A DNA stretch of 64,000 nucleotides from Moanibacter sp965226025 (GTDB taxonomy: Bacteria > Verrucomicrobiota > Verrucomicrobiia > Opitutales > UBA2987), in the NCBI GenBank assembly GCA_965226025.1, contig CBDDCD010000002.1:2232001-2296000 (forward strand), in the 5' to 3' direction. The notes beneath the pieces were generated by a model. The model was not told the DNA's origin. It searched no databases and saw only the letters and a program-made list of their open reading frames with translations. Shown here piece by piece: positions 19,911 to 28,353 of this stretch. Position numbers and translations under genes: made by a program. Position 1 is the stretch's first letter; each line of letters starts with the position of its first letter.

Positions 19911-21743
19911 TCACATACTGACGCCATTCCTTTCTATCCAATGCGTCAACACCTTGAGTGCCCAGCGGCGGTACCACGGCTGGAGAGGGATTCCTCGGGG
20001 GGCGGCCACATCCTCGAAAAGGTCTCTCCACTCGTTCCGCATCCAGGACTCAAGGGGAAAAAGGAAGCCTCTTTTTGGCCTGTTAAGAATCAAGTCGGGA
20101 AGGTCGCCCACGGCGTCGACGAGAAGGGACTTGCCGGATCGATGGCGCTCACCTGCGGGAATGGAAGCGACGACCTCGAAAAGCTCACGATCGACAAAAG
20201 GGACTCTCAGCTCGAGGCCCTGCCCCATGCTCATGACATCGCTGTCCCGTAGGAGCTGGTTGCGCATATAGCGGGTGAATTCCAGGTAACTGACGAAATC
20301 TCCGGCAGTTGGGAATTCCTCCGGATCCGACCTTTTATGAACCGTACCGGGAGGTGTGAAGGGAGCCTCGCCACCCTCAGGATATTCTTCCCCTCCGATG
20401 CCGAACTCTTCGGCTATGGCCCCGGTTTCGCTCCTCGTAAACACGCATCTGAGTAGTTCGTAGGCCGAAGTCATAGTTGGCGGTTGCTGCAGGAAGTCTC
20501 CGAGACGCTTCAGCTTCGAAGTTGGGCTCCATTTTTCAACCGCTCTTCCCAGCAGAGAGACTCCGGAGAATTGAACTCTCTTCCCTGTCGCGGTTATCCG
20601 GCTCAGTCGCGAAAAGGACTGGTAGCCTCCGAAGAGCTCGTCTCCTCCCAATCCCGAAAGAACGACCTTCATGTCATGGGAACGGGCCAGACGCGACACA
20701 CAGTAGGTGTTGAACCCGTCGATCGAGGGTTGATCGAGAGATTCGAGGTACTCGTGGAAGATCTCTCTTCCCTCGCGGGGTTGGAGAAGATGCTCGGAGT
20801 GTTCGGCCCCGAAGTGATCGGCCACACGGTGAGCAAGAGGTCCCTCATCCCATTCCGATTCGCTGAACGCGATCGAAAAAGTTCGGATTCCTGAACCAAA
20901 CTGTCTCCGGGAGAGGGAGAGGATAGAGGCGGAATCGATGCCCCCGCTGAGGAAGATTCCAACCGGTACGTCGCTCACGAAGTGAGCCTCGATCGTGTCG
21001 AGGAGAGCTTGACGGGTGCGCTCCACGGAATTTTCCTCGGCGGAGGTTTGACCGGGAAACTGCATTTTCCAGTACTCTTCAATTCTTAGCCCCTGTCCTG
21101 CTCTCCAGAATGCCCTATGGCCTGCGGGTAGGACGAAGACGTCTTGCAGGAGGGTCCACGGTTCCGGCACTGAACCGGTGCGAAGATATCCGCGCAGACC
21201 CACCTCCGATAGAGCGGGTTGGAAGAGATTGGATGCAATCAGGGAGCGCACTTCCGAGGCAAAGAGGAGGGTACCCCGAACTTGTGTGTAGTAGAGCGGC
21301 TTGATTCCAAAGGGGTCTCGTGCAAGGAAGCAGGAGTTATTGATTGAATCGTAGATGGCGAAGGCATACATGCCTCGAAGAAGCTGAACACAATCGATAC
21401 CTTTTCCCTCATACAGATTGAGGATGACTTCAGTGTCTGACTGAGTTTCGAGTGATCGGCCCGCAGCCTCGAGTTTCCTTCTCAAGTTGCGAAAGTTGTA
21501 GATTTCTCCATTGAATACGATTCTTGTTTTGGTGCCGTTACCTCCCATTGGCTGGCGTCCCGCCACGGAAAGGTCGAGGATGCTTAACCGAGTGTGCCCA
21601 AGGGCCCCCTTCGCGTCCTCCGACATCCAGATTCCTTCGTCATCTGGTCCTCGGTGTCTGAGAGCCTTGCGCATGGCAAGGATGCGGCGCTCAAGATCCC
21701 TCTTGGAGCCGCTCCAACCCATTATTCCAGCTATACCGCACAT
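19911..21743 (-). CDS. asnB: Asparagine synthase (glutamine-hydrolysing) / AsnB-like amidotransferase
   Basis: Class II glutamine amidotransferase with a C-terminal asparagine synthase domain, ~610 residues. The nucleophile Cys follows the initiator Met (MCGIAGIMGW), which fixes the start at 21743; the 19 codons upstream in the open frame would destroy the required N-terminal Cys. Further motifs are RHRGPDDEG, FNGEIYNFRNL and the PP-loop VGIFLSGGIDSASIL for ATP. AsnB homologues in polysaccharide loci often amidate a sugar acid rather than making free asparagine. Both are possible here. It sits between the SGNH gene and the giant surface-protein gene, all on the same strand. Confidence 0.93.
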   Translation of the reverse strand: MCGIAGIMGWSGSKRDLERRILAMRKALRHRGPDDEGIWMSEDAKGALGHTRLSILDLSVAGRQPMGGNGTKTRIVFNGEIYNFRNLRRKLEAAGRSLETQSDTEVILNLYEGKGIDCVQLLRGMYAFAIYDSINNSCFLARDPFGIKPLYYTQVRGTLLFASEVRSLIASNLFQPALSEVGLRGYLRTGSVPEPWTLLQDVFVLPAGHRAFWRAGQGLRIEEYWKMQFPGQTSAEENSVERTRQALLDTIEAHFVSDVPVGIFLSGGIDSASILSLSRRQFGSGIRTFSIAFSESEWDEGPLAHRVADHFGAEHSEHLLQPREGREIFHEYLESLDQPSIDGFNTYCVSRLARSHDMKVVLSGLGGDELFGGYQSFSRLSRITATGKRVQFSGVSLLGRAVEKWSPTSKLKRLGDFLQQPPTMTSAYELLRCVFTRSETGAIAEEFGIGGEEYPEGGEAPFTPPGTVHKRSDPEEFPTAGDFVSYLEFTRYMRNQLLRDSDVMSMGQGLELRVPFVDRELFEVVASIPAGERHRSGKSLLVDAVGDLPDLILNRPKRGFLFPLESWMRNEWRDLFEDVAAPRGIPLQPWYRRWALKVLTHWIERNGVSM

Positions 21744-22021
21744 TGCAGGAATAGAACTGCGTGTTGAAGCGTTTGAGTGCTTTTCTGTTGGGGGTCCCAA
21801 TCGATTCGGTGAGATGAGGGGAGCATAAAAGCGGGAACTTCCTACCCATCGAACGAAAGACCCGAGTACGAAAGCGAGGCCGAGTTATTCGAACGTCAGA
21901 CCCACACATAGTCGATGTCTTCGTGTGTCGCCAGAATAAGAGTCAGACGAATCTTGGATGAGAGTCAGGCTTCTGGCACTTTGTATTTCTTCCGAACTAT
22001 ATTGGGGAAACGGCCTCAACT

Positions 22022-23181
22022 TCAGTTCATGGTACGAGCCCTCACGCTGGGAATAGTCTCATTGCCAATAGCGTCTTCGGAGACCACGAGTTCGTCCATT
22101 AGGATTGATAGAAGGTAGTTGCCAAGAATTCTGTGACCCAGTCTCCCGGGATGTCCAGGATCATAGTAGAATCCAGTTTCTTTGAAATTGGATTTATAGA
22201 TTGGATAGGTCTGAATCGAGCAGATTTCAGCGCGATTAAAAACTGAGGAAATTGCGATAGGTAGTTGATTTAGGTCCTGTTCCAAAATTAGAAAATCGAA
22301 ATTTACAGCCACATACAGTTTCGTCTGGGCCCGAGCCGCGATACTTTTTCCAACATTTGCTCATCGGCATATATTCTCTTCCAAATTGTGAAACTCCGTT
22401 GAAAACTTCTTCGCTTAGCTAATCTTTTAATGTCGGCATAGCTCTTTTGGGGCTGCTGGACGAGAATCCCGTTACCGGCATCCAGATTTGTCGTATCTGT
22501 CTCTCTGGTCAGTGCTCGTGTTAGGATGTTCTCGATTTCAGGTTTCAGGACAAGAGCAGACTTGAAGTGATCTGCTATAAAGCCCTTGAGTCTGCCGTAG
22601 GGTTCAGGATCGTAGTGATAGATCGAAGTAAGTCGGTTCTTCGAATTCTTGAGGAGAGAGAGCCAGCCTGCCATCGCTGGATGGAGATCATTGAAATTGT
22701 AGATATAGACAACCGCATCCCAATGCTCCACCAGCAACTCACTTATCACCGACTTGACTTCGAGTAGGCCGTACCCAGGAACGCCATAGTTATATACATC
22801 AAATACCTGCTGTCGGTTCTGCAGCAGTTCACAGAGGGAATCTTCGTCCGAAACTCCACCTCCGTAGGCCACGGAGTCCCCGACAACGGCAATTCGTAAT
22901 GATCGATCTCCACGTAGAGCGCGTTCCCGTCGACCTTTTTTTATTGTTGTCGTTCTAGACTCGTATGATTCGACCAACCGATAAAAGGGGAATTGCCCTC
23001 TTGTGACATGATAAACCGAGAAATTCCTCGGAATAACCAGAAGTCGTATGGCAGCTTCAAGAACAACAACGATGCAGGTGAGGGTTGCCGAAATACAAAT
23101 GGAAGTGTAGACCAGTTTCTTTCTCACCCGCGCTCTTTCTAATGCTACTTCTCTGCGCCTTTTCAGACCAGCAGGATGCAT
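22022..23181 (-). pseudogene. Membrane-anchored SGNH/GDSL hydrolase-like protein, frameshifted
   Basis: Two frames of one gene. The N-terminal part has a transmembrane helix (residues ~25-50, ISATLTCIVVVLEAAIRLL), the block I serine motif RIAVVGDSVAYGGG and a block III-like YIYNFNDLHPA. The C-terminal part has the block V DPGHPGRLGH, with the catalytic Asp-x-x-His. Near 22325 the frame changes: adding one base joins VSRLG to KLYVAVNFDFLILE and gives 386 residues. The ATG at 23181 lies one base after the stop of the DUF5989 gene, so translation is coupled. SGNH proteins in such modules often act in O-acylation of polysaccharides at the membrane. The broken frame separates Ser from His and would inactivate it. 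Confidence 0.82.
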
Positions 23182-23182
23182 C

Positions 23183-23386
23183 TTAGAAAAGAGTGTAGAT
23201 AAACGGCGCTGCTCCTGAGCCACCGAGAATGACAAGCAGGCTGACTAGGAGAAGAACGATGATAATAGGGGCGAGCCACCACTTCTTGTTGTGGAGGAGG
23301 AAGTCGATGAACTCGGCGACGATTCCGACCTGCTTTTCAGTGGCGTGTTCTTCGAAGGATTTTTCGTCTGGTTGATCTTCGTTCAT
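23183..23386 (-). CDS. DUF5989 family small membrane protein (SxtK-like)
   Basis: 67-residue protein with an acidic N-terminus, one membrane helix (IIIVLLLVSLLVILGG) and the conserved tail GSGAAPFIYTLF typical of DUF5989. From memory, relatives of this protein and of SxtJ travel with O-carbamoyltransferases, as in the saxitoxin cluster (SxtI/J/K). Its molecular role is unknown. The stop at 23183 nearly touches the ATG of the SGNH gene. A GxxExxY cassette now lies between it and the SxtJ-like gene. Confidence 0.85.
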   Translation of the reverse strand: MNEDQPDEKSFEEHATEKQVGIVAEFIDFLLHNKKWWLAPIIIVLLLVSLLVILGGSGAAPFIYTLF

Positions 23387-23424
23387 GGTTTTGATCTGTC
23401 TTTAATGGAATTCGTTAGAAGAGT

Positions 23425-24031
23425 CTCTCGCCAAGGCGCAAAGACGCGAAGAGTGCGTGGGGAGTGGATTTGACAAGTGAAATCTGGATTGGAGTGAATC
23501 GAGGAATGCCTCACGCAAGGGAGGGTGGGGCGTTCGTTTGAAGATGATAACTGTAGAATCAGGAAAGGAAATGAAAATGACGGAAAACGAAATTGCTAAG
23601 GAAGTTGTGGATGCCGCCTACAAGATACACGTTAAGCTCGGTCCCGGACTCTTGGAAAGCGCCTATGAGGCGACTCTTGAATATGAGATGAAGAAGCGGG
23701 GTTTGGAAGTAAAACGCCAGGTGCCTGTACCTATTGAGTATGAGGAGGTTGAGTTGGAAGAAGGTTATAGAGCGGACATTATCGTTGAGGACAAGGTGAT
23801 CGTGGAGTTGAAGTCTGTTGAAAAGATGATTCCTGTCCACAAAAAGCAACTACTGACCTATATAAGTCTCGCCGATATGCGTCTCGGACTTTTGATCAAC
23901 TTCGGTGAGGAACTCATCAAGGACGGGATCAAAAGAATTGTGAATCGTCTAGAGGAATGATTCGTAAGGAGCCGAAAGGCGCTCTCTGAATCTCCTCTTC
24001 TTCTTTGCGCCTTCGCGCCTTTGCGTGAGTC
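23425..24031. repeat. Inverted repeats bracketing the first GxxExxY gene
   Basis: Left copy at about 23425-23452 contains CGCCAAGGCGCAAAGACGCG. Right copy at about 24000-24031 is the inverse, with GCGCCTTCGCGCCTTTGCG. Both are variants of a CGCAAAGGCGCGAAGRCGCAAAG-type repeat. They lie just outside the GxxExxY gene and inside the gap between the DUF5989 and SxtJ-like genes, giving the segment the look of a ~0.6-kb cassette. Confidence 0.7.
23577..23960 (+). CDS. GxxExxY protein (PD-(D/E)XK nuclease-like fold)
   Basis: 127-residue protein with the naming motif GPGLLESAYE near residue 26. A nuclease-like core follows: YRADIIVEDKVIVELKSVEK (Asp ... Glu-x-Lys) and QLLTYISLADMRLGLLINFG. The biological role is unknown. 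Related genes occur in many near-identical copies in some Verrucomicrobiota, Planctomycetota and Bacteroidota. The ATG at 23577 has AGGAAAGG eight bases upstream; ATGs at 23538 and 23571 are less well spaced. It runs opposite to the surrounding carbamoyltransferase module. Confidence 0.87.
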   Translation: MTENEIAKEVVDAAYKIHVKLGPGLLESAYEATLEYEMKKRGLEVKRQVPVPIEYEEVELEEGYRADIIVEDKVIVELKSVEKMIPVHKKQLLTYISLADMRLGLLINFGEELIKDGIKRIVNRLEE

Positions 24032-24037
24032 CCTCCC

Positions 24038-24068
24038 ATTAGCGTCGATTAGTGCAGATTAGCGGTTT
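24038..24068 (+). repeat. Short dispersed palindrome-like repeat, GATTAGCGGTTT family, copy 1
   Basis: About 31 bases with GATTAGTGCAGATTAGCGG. Inverse-orientation relatives are at 39541-39572 and 47622-47652 (ACCGCTGATCGRCACTAATC). All three lie in gaps between genes. This copy directly follows the right repeat of the first GxxExxY cassette. Confidence 0.7.
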
Positions 24069-24083
24069 CCGTTTCTCACGGTT

Positions 24084-24500
24084 TCAAAACTGCCGGAAAT
24101 ATCGTTTTGTGTCGGTATGGGGTTCGCGTTTGATCCAGTAACTCTCGGCCTCAGGCTCGAACTTCCGCCTCATTGGGTCGTATTTAAGCAGTCGCATGGC
24201 GAGGCCGATGGGAGTCAATACGAGATAGTAGACAAGAGCCAAAATGACGTGCGAAAGGACGAAGCCGATGGGAAATGCGGCGTAGGCCATGGCGATATAA
24301 ACGAGCCGCACGAAAGTAGGGAGAAACCTTCCTAGCGTCGGTATGACAACGGCTAGAATCCAGAGCGCGGTGGCGGCTTCAGGAGCTTGCCATCTAAAAA
24401 AGGAAAGGGTTCCCAGGGCGGCGAAGAAGACAAGCCAGATGAGGCTGAAGACTGTGAGGTCCTTACGGGAGGGATTCTTGTTTATTCGGATCAGTGACAT
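24084..24500 (-). CDS. SxtJ family membrane protein
   Basis: 138-residue inner-membrane protein. Hydrophobic segments occur at VFSLIWLVFFAALGTL, ALWILAVVIPTLGRFL and the paired stretch LVYIAMAYAAFPIGFV / ILALVYYLVLTPIGLA. The C-terminus is polar, with the family tail MRLLKYDPMRRKFEPEAESY and YWIKREPHTDTKRYFRQF. The ATG at 24500 (MSLIRINKNPSRKDL) is preferred over an upstream in-frame ATG. SxtJ-like genes are known partners of carbamoyltransferases; function is not established. In this window it lies downstream of the carbamoyltransferase but is separated from it by the second GxxExxY cassette. Confidence 0.85.
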   Translation of the reverse strand: MSLIRINKNPSRKDLTVFSLIWLVFFAALGTLSFFRWQAPEAATALWILAVVIPTLGRFLPTFVRLVYIAMAYAAFPIGFVLSHVILALVYYLVLTPIGLAMRLLKYDPMRRKFEPEAESYWIKREPHTDTKRYFRQF

Positions 24501-24558
24501 GCTCTTTTCCGCAAAGTGCGACTGTGATTGCAACAAGGGTTGAGTTGAAGAGAGTTTG

Positions 24559-25062
24559 GCCCGCGAAACACGCTAAATGGCGCGAAACGAGGACCGAAAA
24601 CGGGAGGAAAGGTAATATGAATGAGGAACTCATCTTTAAGAACGAGTGCTATGAGATTATCGGAGGATGCTTCAATGTTTACAAGGACAAGGGCTGCGGC
24701 TTTCTTGAACCGGTTTATCAGGAATGCTTGGAGATTGAGTTTGGGCATCTTGAGCTCCCGGCGGTCGCTCAGCCTGAGGTTGAGCTCCAGTACCGTGGTA
24801 TCACTCTAAAGAAGAAATACGTACCGGATTTTCTTCTCTACAACGCGATTATTCTCGAAATCAAGGCTGTTTCTGAACTGGCTGACGAACATCGCGCTCA
24901 GGTATTGAACTATCTCCATGCAACGAAAAGCAGACTTGGTGTTTTGGTGAATTTTGGTCACCACCCAAAACTCGAGTGGGAGAGGATCGTAATGTCGAAA
25001 TAGCTTCATTTTCCTTCACTTTATCCATCTCCCTTTCGCGTCTTTTAGCGTGTTTCACGGGC
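24559..25062. repeat. Inverted repeats bracketing the second GxxExxY gene
   Basis: Left arm 24559-24587 (GAAACACGCTAAATGGCGCG at its core) and right arm 25034-25062 are inverted copies with only a few mismatches over 29 bases. They enclose exactly the second GxxExxY gene plus its ribosome-binding site. The 504-bp unit fills the gap between the carbamoyltransferase and SxtJ-like genes. Confidence 0.78.
24617..25003 (+). CDS. GxxExxY protein, second and divergent copy
   Basis: 128-residue protein of the same family as the gene at 23577. Its motif is GCGFLEPVYQ, followed by YVPDFLLYNAIILEIKAV (nuclease-like Asp ... Glu-x-Lys) and LNYLHATKSRLGVLVNFG. It is only distantly similar to the first copy, so the pair did not arise by recent local duplication. 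The start at 24617 has a strong ribosome-binding site (GGGAGGAAAGG) seven bases upstream; the longer open frame from 24494 would run through the left repeat arm. Role unknown. Confidence 0.88.
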   Translation: MNEELIFKNECYEIIGGCFNVYKDKGCGFLEPVYQECLEIEFGHLELPAVAQPEVELQYRGITLKKKYVPDFLLYNAIILEIKAVSELADEHRAQVLNYLHATKSRLGVLVNFGHHPKLEWERIVMSK

Positions 25063-25132
25063 TCCTCTGCCGTCTTTTCCGGCGCTCTTCTCGGGCATTT
25101 CCTATTTTCTCTTCGCCTCCTTCGCGGGCTCA

Positions 25133-26965
25133 TCAATCGAGGGAGAACTGAGCAAGGTATTCATCCACTTCGTGCTTCGTGGCACCCGGCTGGTCTTCCT
25201 TAAAAAGGACGAAATTTTCCAGGACCAGCACGTCCATATTCGTGGCCATAAAACAGCGGTAGGCGTGTTCGGGTGAGCAGACTATCGGTTCTCCCCGGAC
25301 ATTGAAGCTGGTATTGATGAGAACCGGGCATCCGGTTTTTTGTTCGAATGCCTTCATCAGTTTATACAGTCGACCGTGCCGCTCCTCGTCGACCGTCTGG
25401 ACGCGAGCGGAGTAATCGACATGGGTGATGGCGGGCACTTCGGAGCGAATCTCCTTTAGCTTGTCCAGCCCTTTTTGGGGTACTCCATTGATTGGCAGAC
25501 GCTTTCCCTCAGCGACTGGCGCCACCAGCAGCATATAGGGACTGTCCTCGTTGTCCCGCATGTCGAAGTACTCGCTCACGCGATCCCGCAATACGATGGG
25601 TGCGGAAGGGCGGAAGGACTCTCGGAACTTGATCTTCAGATTCATAATCGAGTGCATCTTCCGGCTCCGAGCGTCGCCGATAATACTTCGGCTGCCCAGA
25701 GCCCGTGGTCCGAACTCCATCCGACCTTGCAGTAGACCGATGACCTTCTCGCTTGCGATTAGTTCGGCGATTGAATCGCACAGTTCATCCTCATCCTCGA
25801 TGTAGCGGAATTTTGATCCATGCATTTCCAGGAATTCTCTGATTTCCTCGGCGGAGAATCGGGGACCGAGGAGCGAAGCGGTCTGGCTGTCGGGCGAGCG
25901 GGTGGTTCGTTCGTGGCCAAGCAGCTGGTGCCAGACGAACAATGCAGCCCCCAAGGCCCCTCCGGCGTCGCCTGAGGCCGGTTGGATCCACACATTCTCA
26001 AATGGCGATTCCCTCAGAATCCTTCCGTTTCCAACACAGTTCAGAGCCACCCCTCCGGCGAGACATAGGTTCTTCGAACCCGTTTCTTTATGAAGATGAC
26101 GGCTGATGCGGAGCATTATCTCCTCTGTCACCGCCTGCACCGAGGCGGCAAGATCCATCTCCCGCTGAGTAAGAGGTGACTCTGGTTGACGGGGTGGCCC
26201 GCCGAAGAGTCGGTCAAATTTGGGCCCCGTCATAGTCAAGCCCTGACAGTAGTTGAAATAGGACATGTCCATGCGGAAGGAACCGTCCTCTTTGATATCT
26301 ATTAGGTTCTCCTCGATCAGATCAGTATATTTCGATTCACCGTAGGGCGCCAGTCCCATCAGTTTGTATTCGCCGCTGTTCACCTTGAACCCACAGAAGT
26401 AGGTAAAGGCCGAATAGAGAAGTCCTAGGGAATGGGGAAAATGCAATTCATGAGTGAGATCAATTCGGTTATCCTTACCCCATCCAAAACTCGCCGTCGC
26501 CCATTCGCCCACACCATCGAGGGTCAGAATAGCGGCTTCCTCAAAGGGAGAGGGAAAGAAGGCACTGGCGGCGTGGGATTCATGGTGTTCGGTAAAGATG
26601 TATCGCTTCCCATATTTGTTGTTGAGTCCACGGCTCATTTCTCGGGGCAAATGCAACTTCTGGTGAAACCAGAGGGGCATCGCCATGAGAAAAGATCGAA
26701 AACCCGAGGGGGCAAAGGCGAGATACGTCTCAAGGAGGCGCTCGAATTTGAGAAAGGGTTTGTCGTAAAAGGTGACGTAATTGAGTTGGTCGGGACGCAA
26801 GTTGACCTCTTCGAGGCAATAGTCGATGGCATTAATTGGAAACTCAAAGTCATGTTTTTTGCGCGTGAACCGCTCCTCCTGGGCGGCGGCGACGATTTCG
26901 CCGTCAATGACAACCGCAGCTGCCGAGTCATGGTAAAATGCGGATATTCCAAGTATTGCGGTCAT
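25133..26965 (-). CDS. Carbamoyltransferase (NodU/CmcH/TobZ family)
   Basis: 610-residue cytoplasmic enzyme that transfers a carbamoyl group from carbamoyl phosphate, via carbamoyl-adenylate, to a hydroxyl group. The N-terminal Kae1-like domain shows ILGISAFYHDSAAAVV, AAAQEERFTRKKHD and EHHESHAASAFFPSPF (metal-binding His). The central ALCL-type LCLAGGVALNCVGNGRI follows. The C-terminal carbamoyl-phosphate domain has GRMEFGPRALGSRSII and LINTSFNVRGEPIV. The ATG at 26965 (MTAILGISAF) is chosen; twelve upstream codons carry no family signal. It heads the SxtJ / DUF5989 / SGNH module and probably carbamoylates a sugar of the EPS. Confidence 0.94.
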   Translation of the reverse strand: MTAILGISAFYHDSAAAVVIDGEIVAAAQEERFTRKKHDFEFPINAIDYCLEEVNLRPDQLNYVTFYDKPFLKFERLLETYLAFAPSGFRSFLMAMPLWFHQKLHLPREMSRGLNNKYGKRYIFTEHHESHAASAFFPSPFEEAAILTLDGVGEWATASFGWGKDNRIDLTHELHFPHSLGLLYSAFTYFCGFKVNSGEYKLMGLAPYGESKYTDLIEENLIDIKEDGSFRMDMSYFNYCQGLTMTGPKFDRLFGGPPRQPESPLTQREMDLAASVQAVTEEIMLRISRHLHKETGSKNLCLAGGVALNCVGNGRILRESPFENVWIQPASGDAGGALGAALFVWHQLLGHERTTRSPDSQTASLLGPRFSAEEIREFLEMHGSKFRYIEDEDELCDSIAELIASEKVIGLLQGRMEFGPRALGSRSIIGDARSRKMHSIMNLKIKFRESFRPSAPIVLRDRVSEYFDMRDNEDSPYMLLVAPVAEGKRLPINGVPQKGLDKLKEIRSEVPAITHVDYSARVQTVDEERHGRLYKLMKAFEQKTGCPVLINTSFNVRGEPIVCSPEHAYRCFMATNMDVLVLENFVLFKEDQPGATKHEVDEYLAQFSLD

Positions 26966-26983
26966 GATTTCCGACGAGTCTAT

Positions 26984-27155
26984 AGCAACGGATGAAAGCA
27001 CGGCAATGGATAAAACCCTCGGTCCCCATCCGTTGTGTTCCTAATCCGTTGGGTGATCCTCTTCATCACAGAAGAAAAAGTGATACCCAACAGATTGAGA
27101 AAACAACGGACTATACACCGGCTTCCCATTCGTTGCCGTGCTTTCATTCGTTGCT
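26984..27155. repeat. 172-bp near-palindromic element between carbamoyltransferase and GT4 genes
   Basis: The outer arms (26984-27009 and 27126-27155) are inverted copies built around ATGAAAGCACGGCAA. Inner arms around AATCCGTTGGGT and ACCCAACAGATT (27044-27056 / 27084-27096) pair in turn, so the whole unit could fold into one long hairpin. It lies ~20 bp upstream of the carbamoyltransferase start and supplies the last codons and stop of the GT4 gene that ends at 27144. It looks like a MITE or large REP element. Confidence 0.75.
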
Positions 27156-28298
27156 GATTCTTGAGTCGCCGAATTGCTTCAGCAGTGGTCTCAGGACTTC
27201 CTCGAGCCTTTTTCGAAAAGCCACCCGTCCAAAACGCCGAATCACTTCTTCGCGTAGCTCATGGGGCTTAAAGAGAATGGGATGAACGATATCTTTTCGA
27301 AGGGCTCCAACGATCGCTTTTGAAATGGCGTCTGTGTCGGTGGGGTCAACCAGGAGGCCGAGTTCACCGTCCGCCAGTGGATCAGTCGAACCGTCACAGT
27401 TTCCTGCCAAGACCGGCTTTCCGCAGGCCAGGGCCTCGAGGAACACAATTCCGAAACCCTCGCCCGTGCTTGGCATCGCGAATAGATCGCATAGTTGAAA
27501 GTACCCAACCAATTCAGCTTCAGGAACGCGACCGGCAAAAGTGACGTTTTCTTGCACCCTGAGTTCCTCCGCCAGTCTCTCCAGGCGAGAGCGGTCATCG
27601 CCGTCGCCAGCGATGATGTAGTGCACATCGGGTATTTTCTCGATCACTGCAGGGAGCGACTGAATAATTCGGTCGTGCCCTTTGTAAGCCTCTTGAGAAT
27701 CGAGTCGGCCCAGAGTAAGAATGATTGGCTGGTCGGGTGCGAGCCGGTGGCGGGTTAGGAGTGTATTGGGCTTGGGACCGATTTCGAATCGGGTCTCGTC
27801 GAAAGTATCAGACAGAATGGCGAATCGATCGGAGGGAATCTGCTGCTCTTCCATCACACGGTCGCGAGTGTGACGGCTGACCGGGAGGAGGAGATCCGCT
27901 TCACGGAGGGCGCGCCGGCGTTTGCTATGGCCCAAACCCCAGGCTTCGATACCATGGAGCGAGACAATATAGGGGATATTCAGCCGTCGCCTAAGGTGGA
28001 AGGCGAGAGGGCCGAAATTGAGATGGGTTGTGACAATGAGATGGGGGCGGTGGAAGAGGGCGTGGGCAACCGTGAGTCCTGCAAATAGAGGGGAACGTAG
28101 AGCGGAAAACGGAGACCCGATGGCATGGGCAGAACTCTTTTTATGTTGAATCCTGCGTAGTGATCCGGGTGAGTCATTCCTCGAGAAAGAAGAAAGTCTC
28201 GTCCCGATCTGGGCCAGTCCATCAAGCAGAAAGTAGGAATAGGCCTGGATGCCTCCGGATTCGGGGATCACTCCAGGTGTCCAGAGATGAATCTTCAA
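27144..28298 (-). CDS. GT4 family glycosyltransferase
   Basis: 384-residue GT-B enzyme. The N-terminal domain starts MKIHLWTPGVIPESGGIQAY with the Gly-rich acceptor loop. The donor domain has IILTLGRLDSQEAYKGHDRI, IIAGDGDDRSRLE and the classical STGEGFGIVFLEALACGKPV. The last residues (about ISNE) and the stop are encoded by the palindromic element at 26984-27155, so the natural C-terminus was probably altered slightly by that insertion. 55 bp upstream begins the ISAs1-type element. Donor and acceptor unknown. Confidence 0.9.
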   Translation of the reverse strand: MKIHLWTPGVIPESGGIQAYSYFLLDGLAQIGTRLSSFSRNDSPGSLRRIQHKKSSAHAIGSPFSALRSPLFAGLTVAHALFHRPHLIVTTHLNFGPLAFHLRRRLNIPYIVSLHGIEAWGLGHSKRRRALREADLLLPVSRHTRDRVMEEQQIPSDRFAILSDTFDETRFEIGPKPNTLLTRHRLAPDQPIILTLGRLDSQEAYKGHDRIIQSLPAVIEKIPDVHYIIAGDGDDRSRLERLAEELRVQENVTFAGRVPEAELVGYFQLCDLFAMPSTGEGFGIVFLEALACGKPVLAGNCDGSTDPLADGELGLLVDPTDTDAISKAIVGALRKDIVHPILFKPHELREEVIRRFGRVAFRKRLEEVLRPLLKQFGDSRISNE

Positions 28299-28353
28299 GA
28301 TGCGTTTCCGGTGCCAAAATGGCTATTGAAAAAGCTCCAACTTCGGACTTTCA

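Noticed and set aside
23559..23849. Toxin-antitoxin pair at the GxxExxY gene
   Set aside because: The minus-strand frame is a shadow; no antitoxin-like partner and no overlap typical of such pairs.
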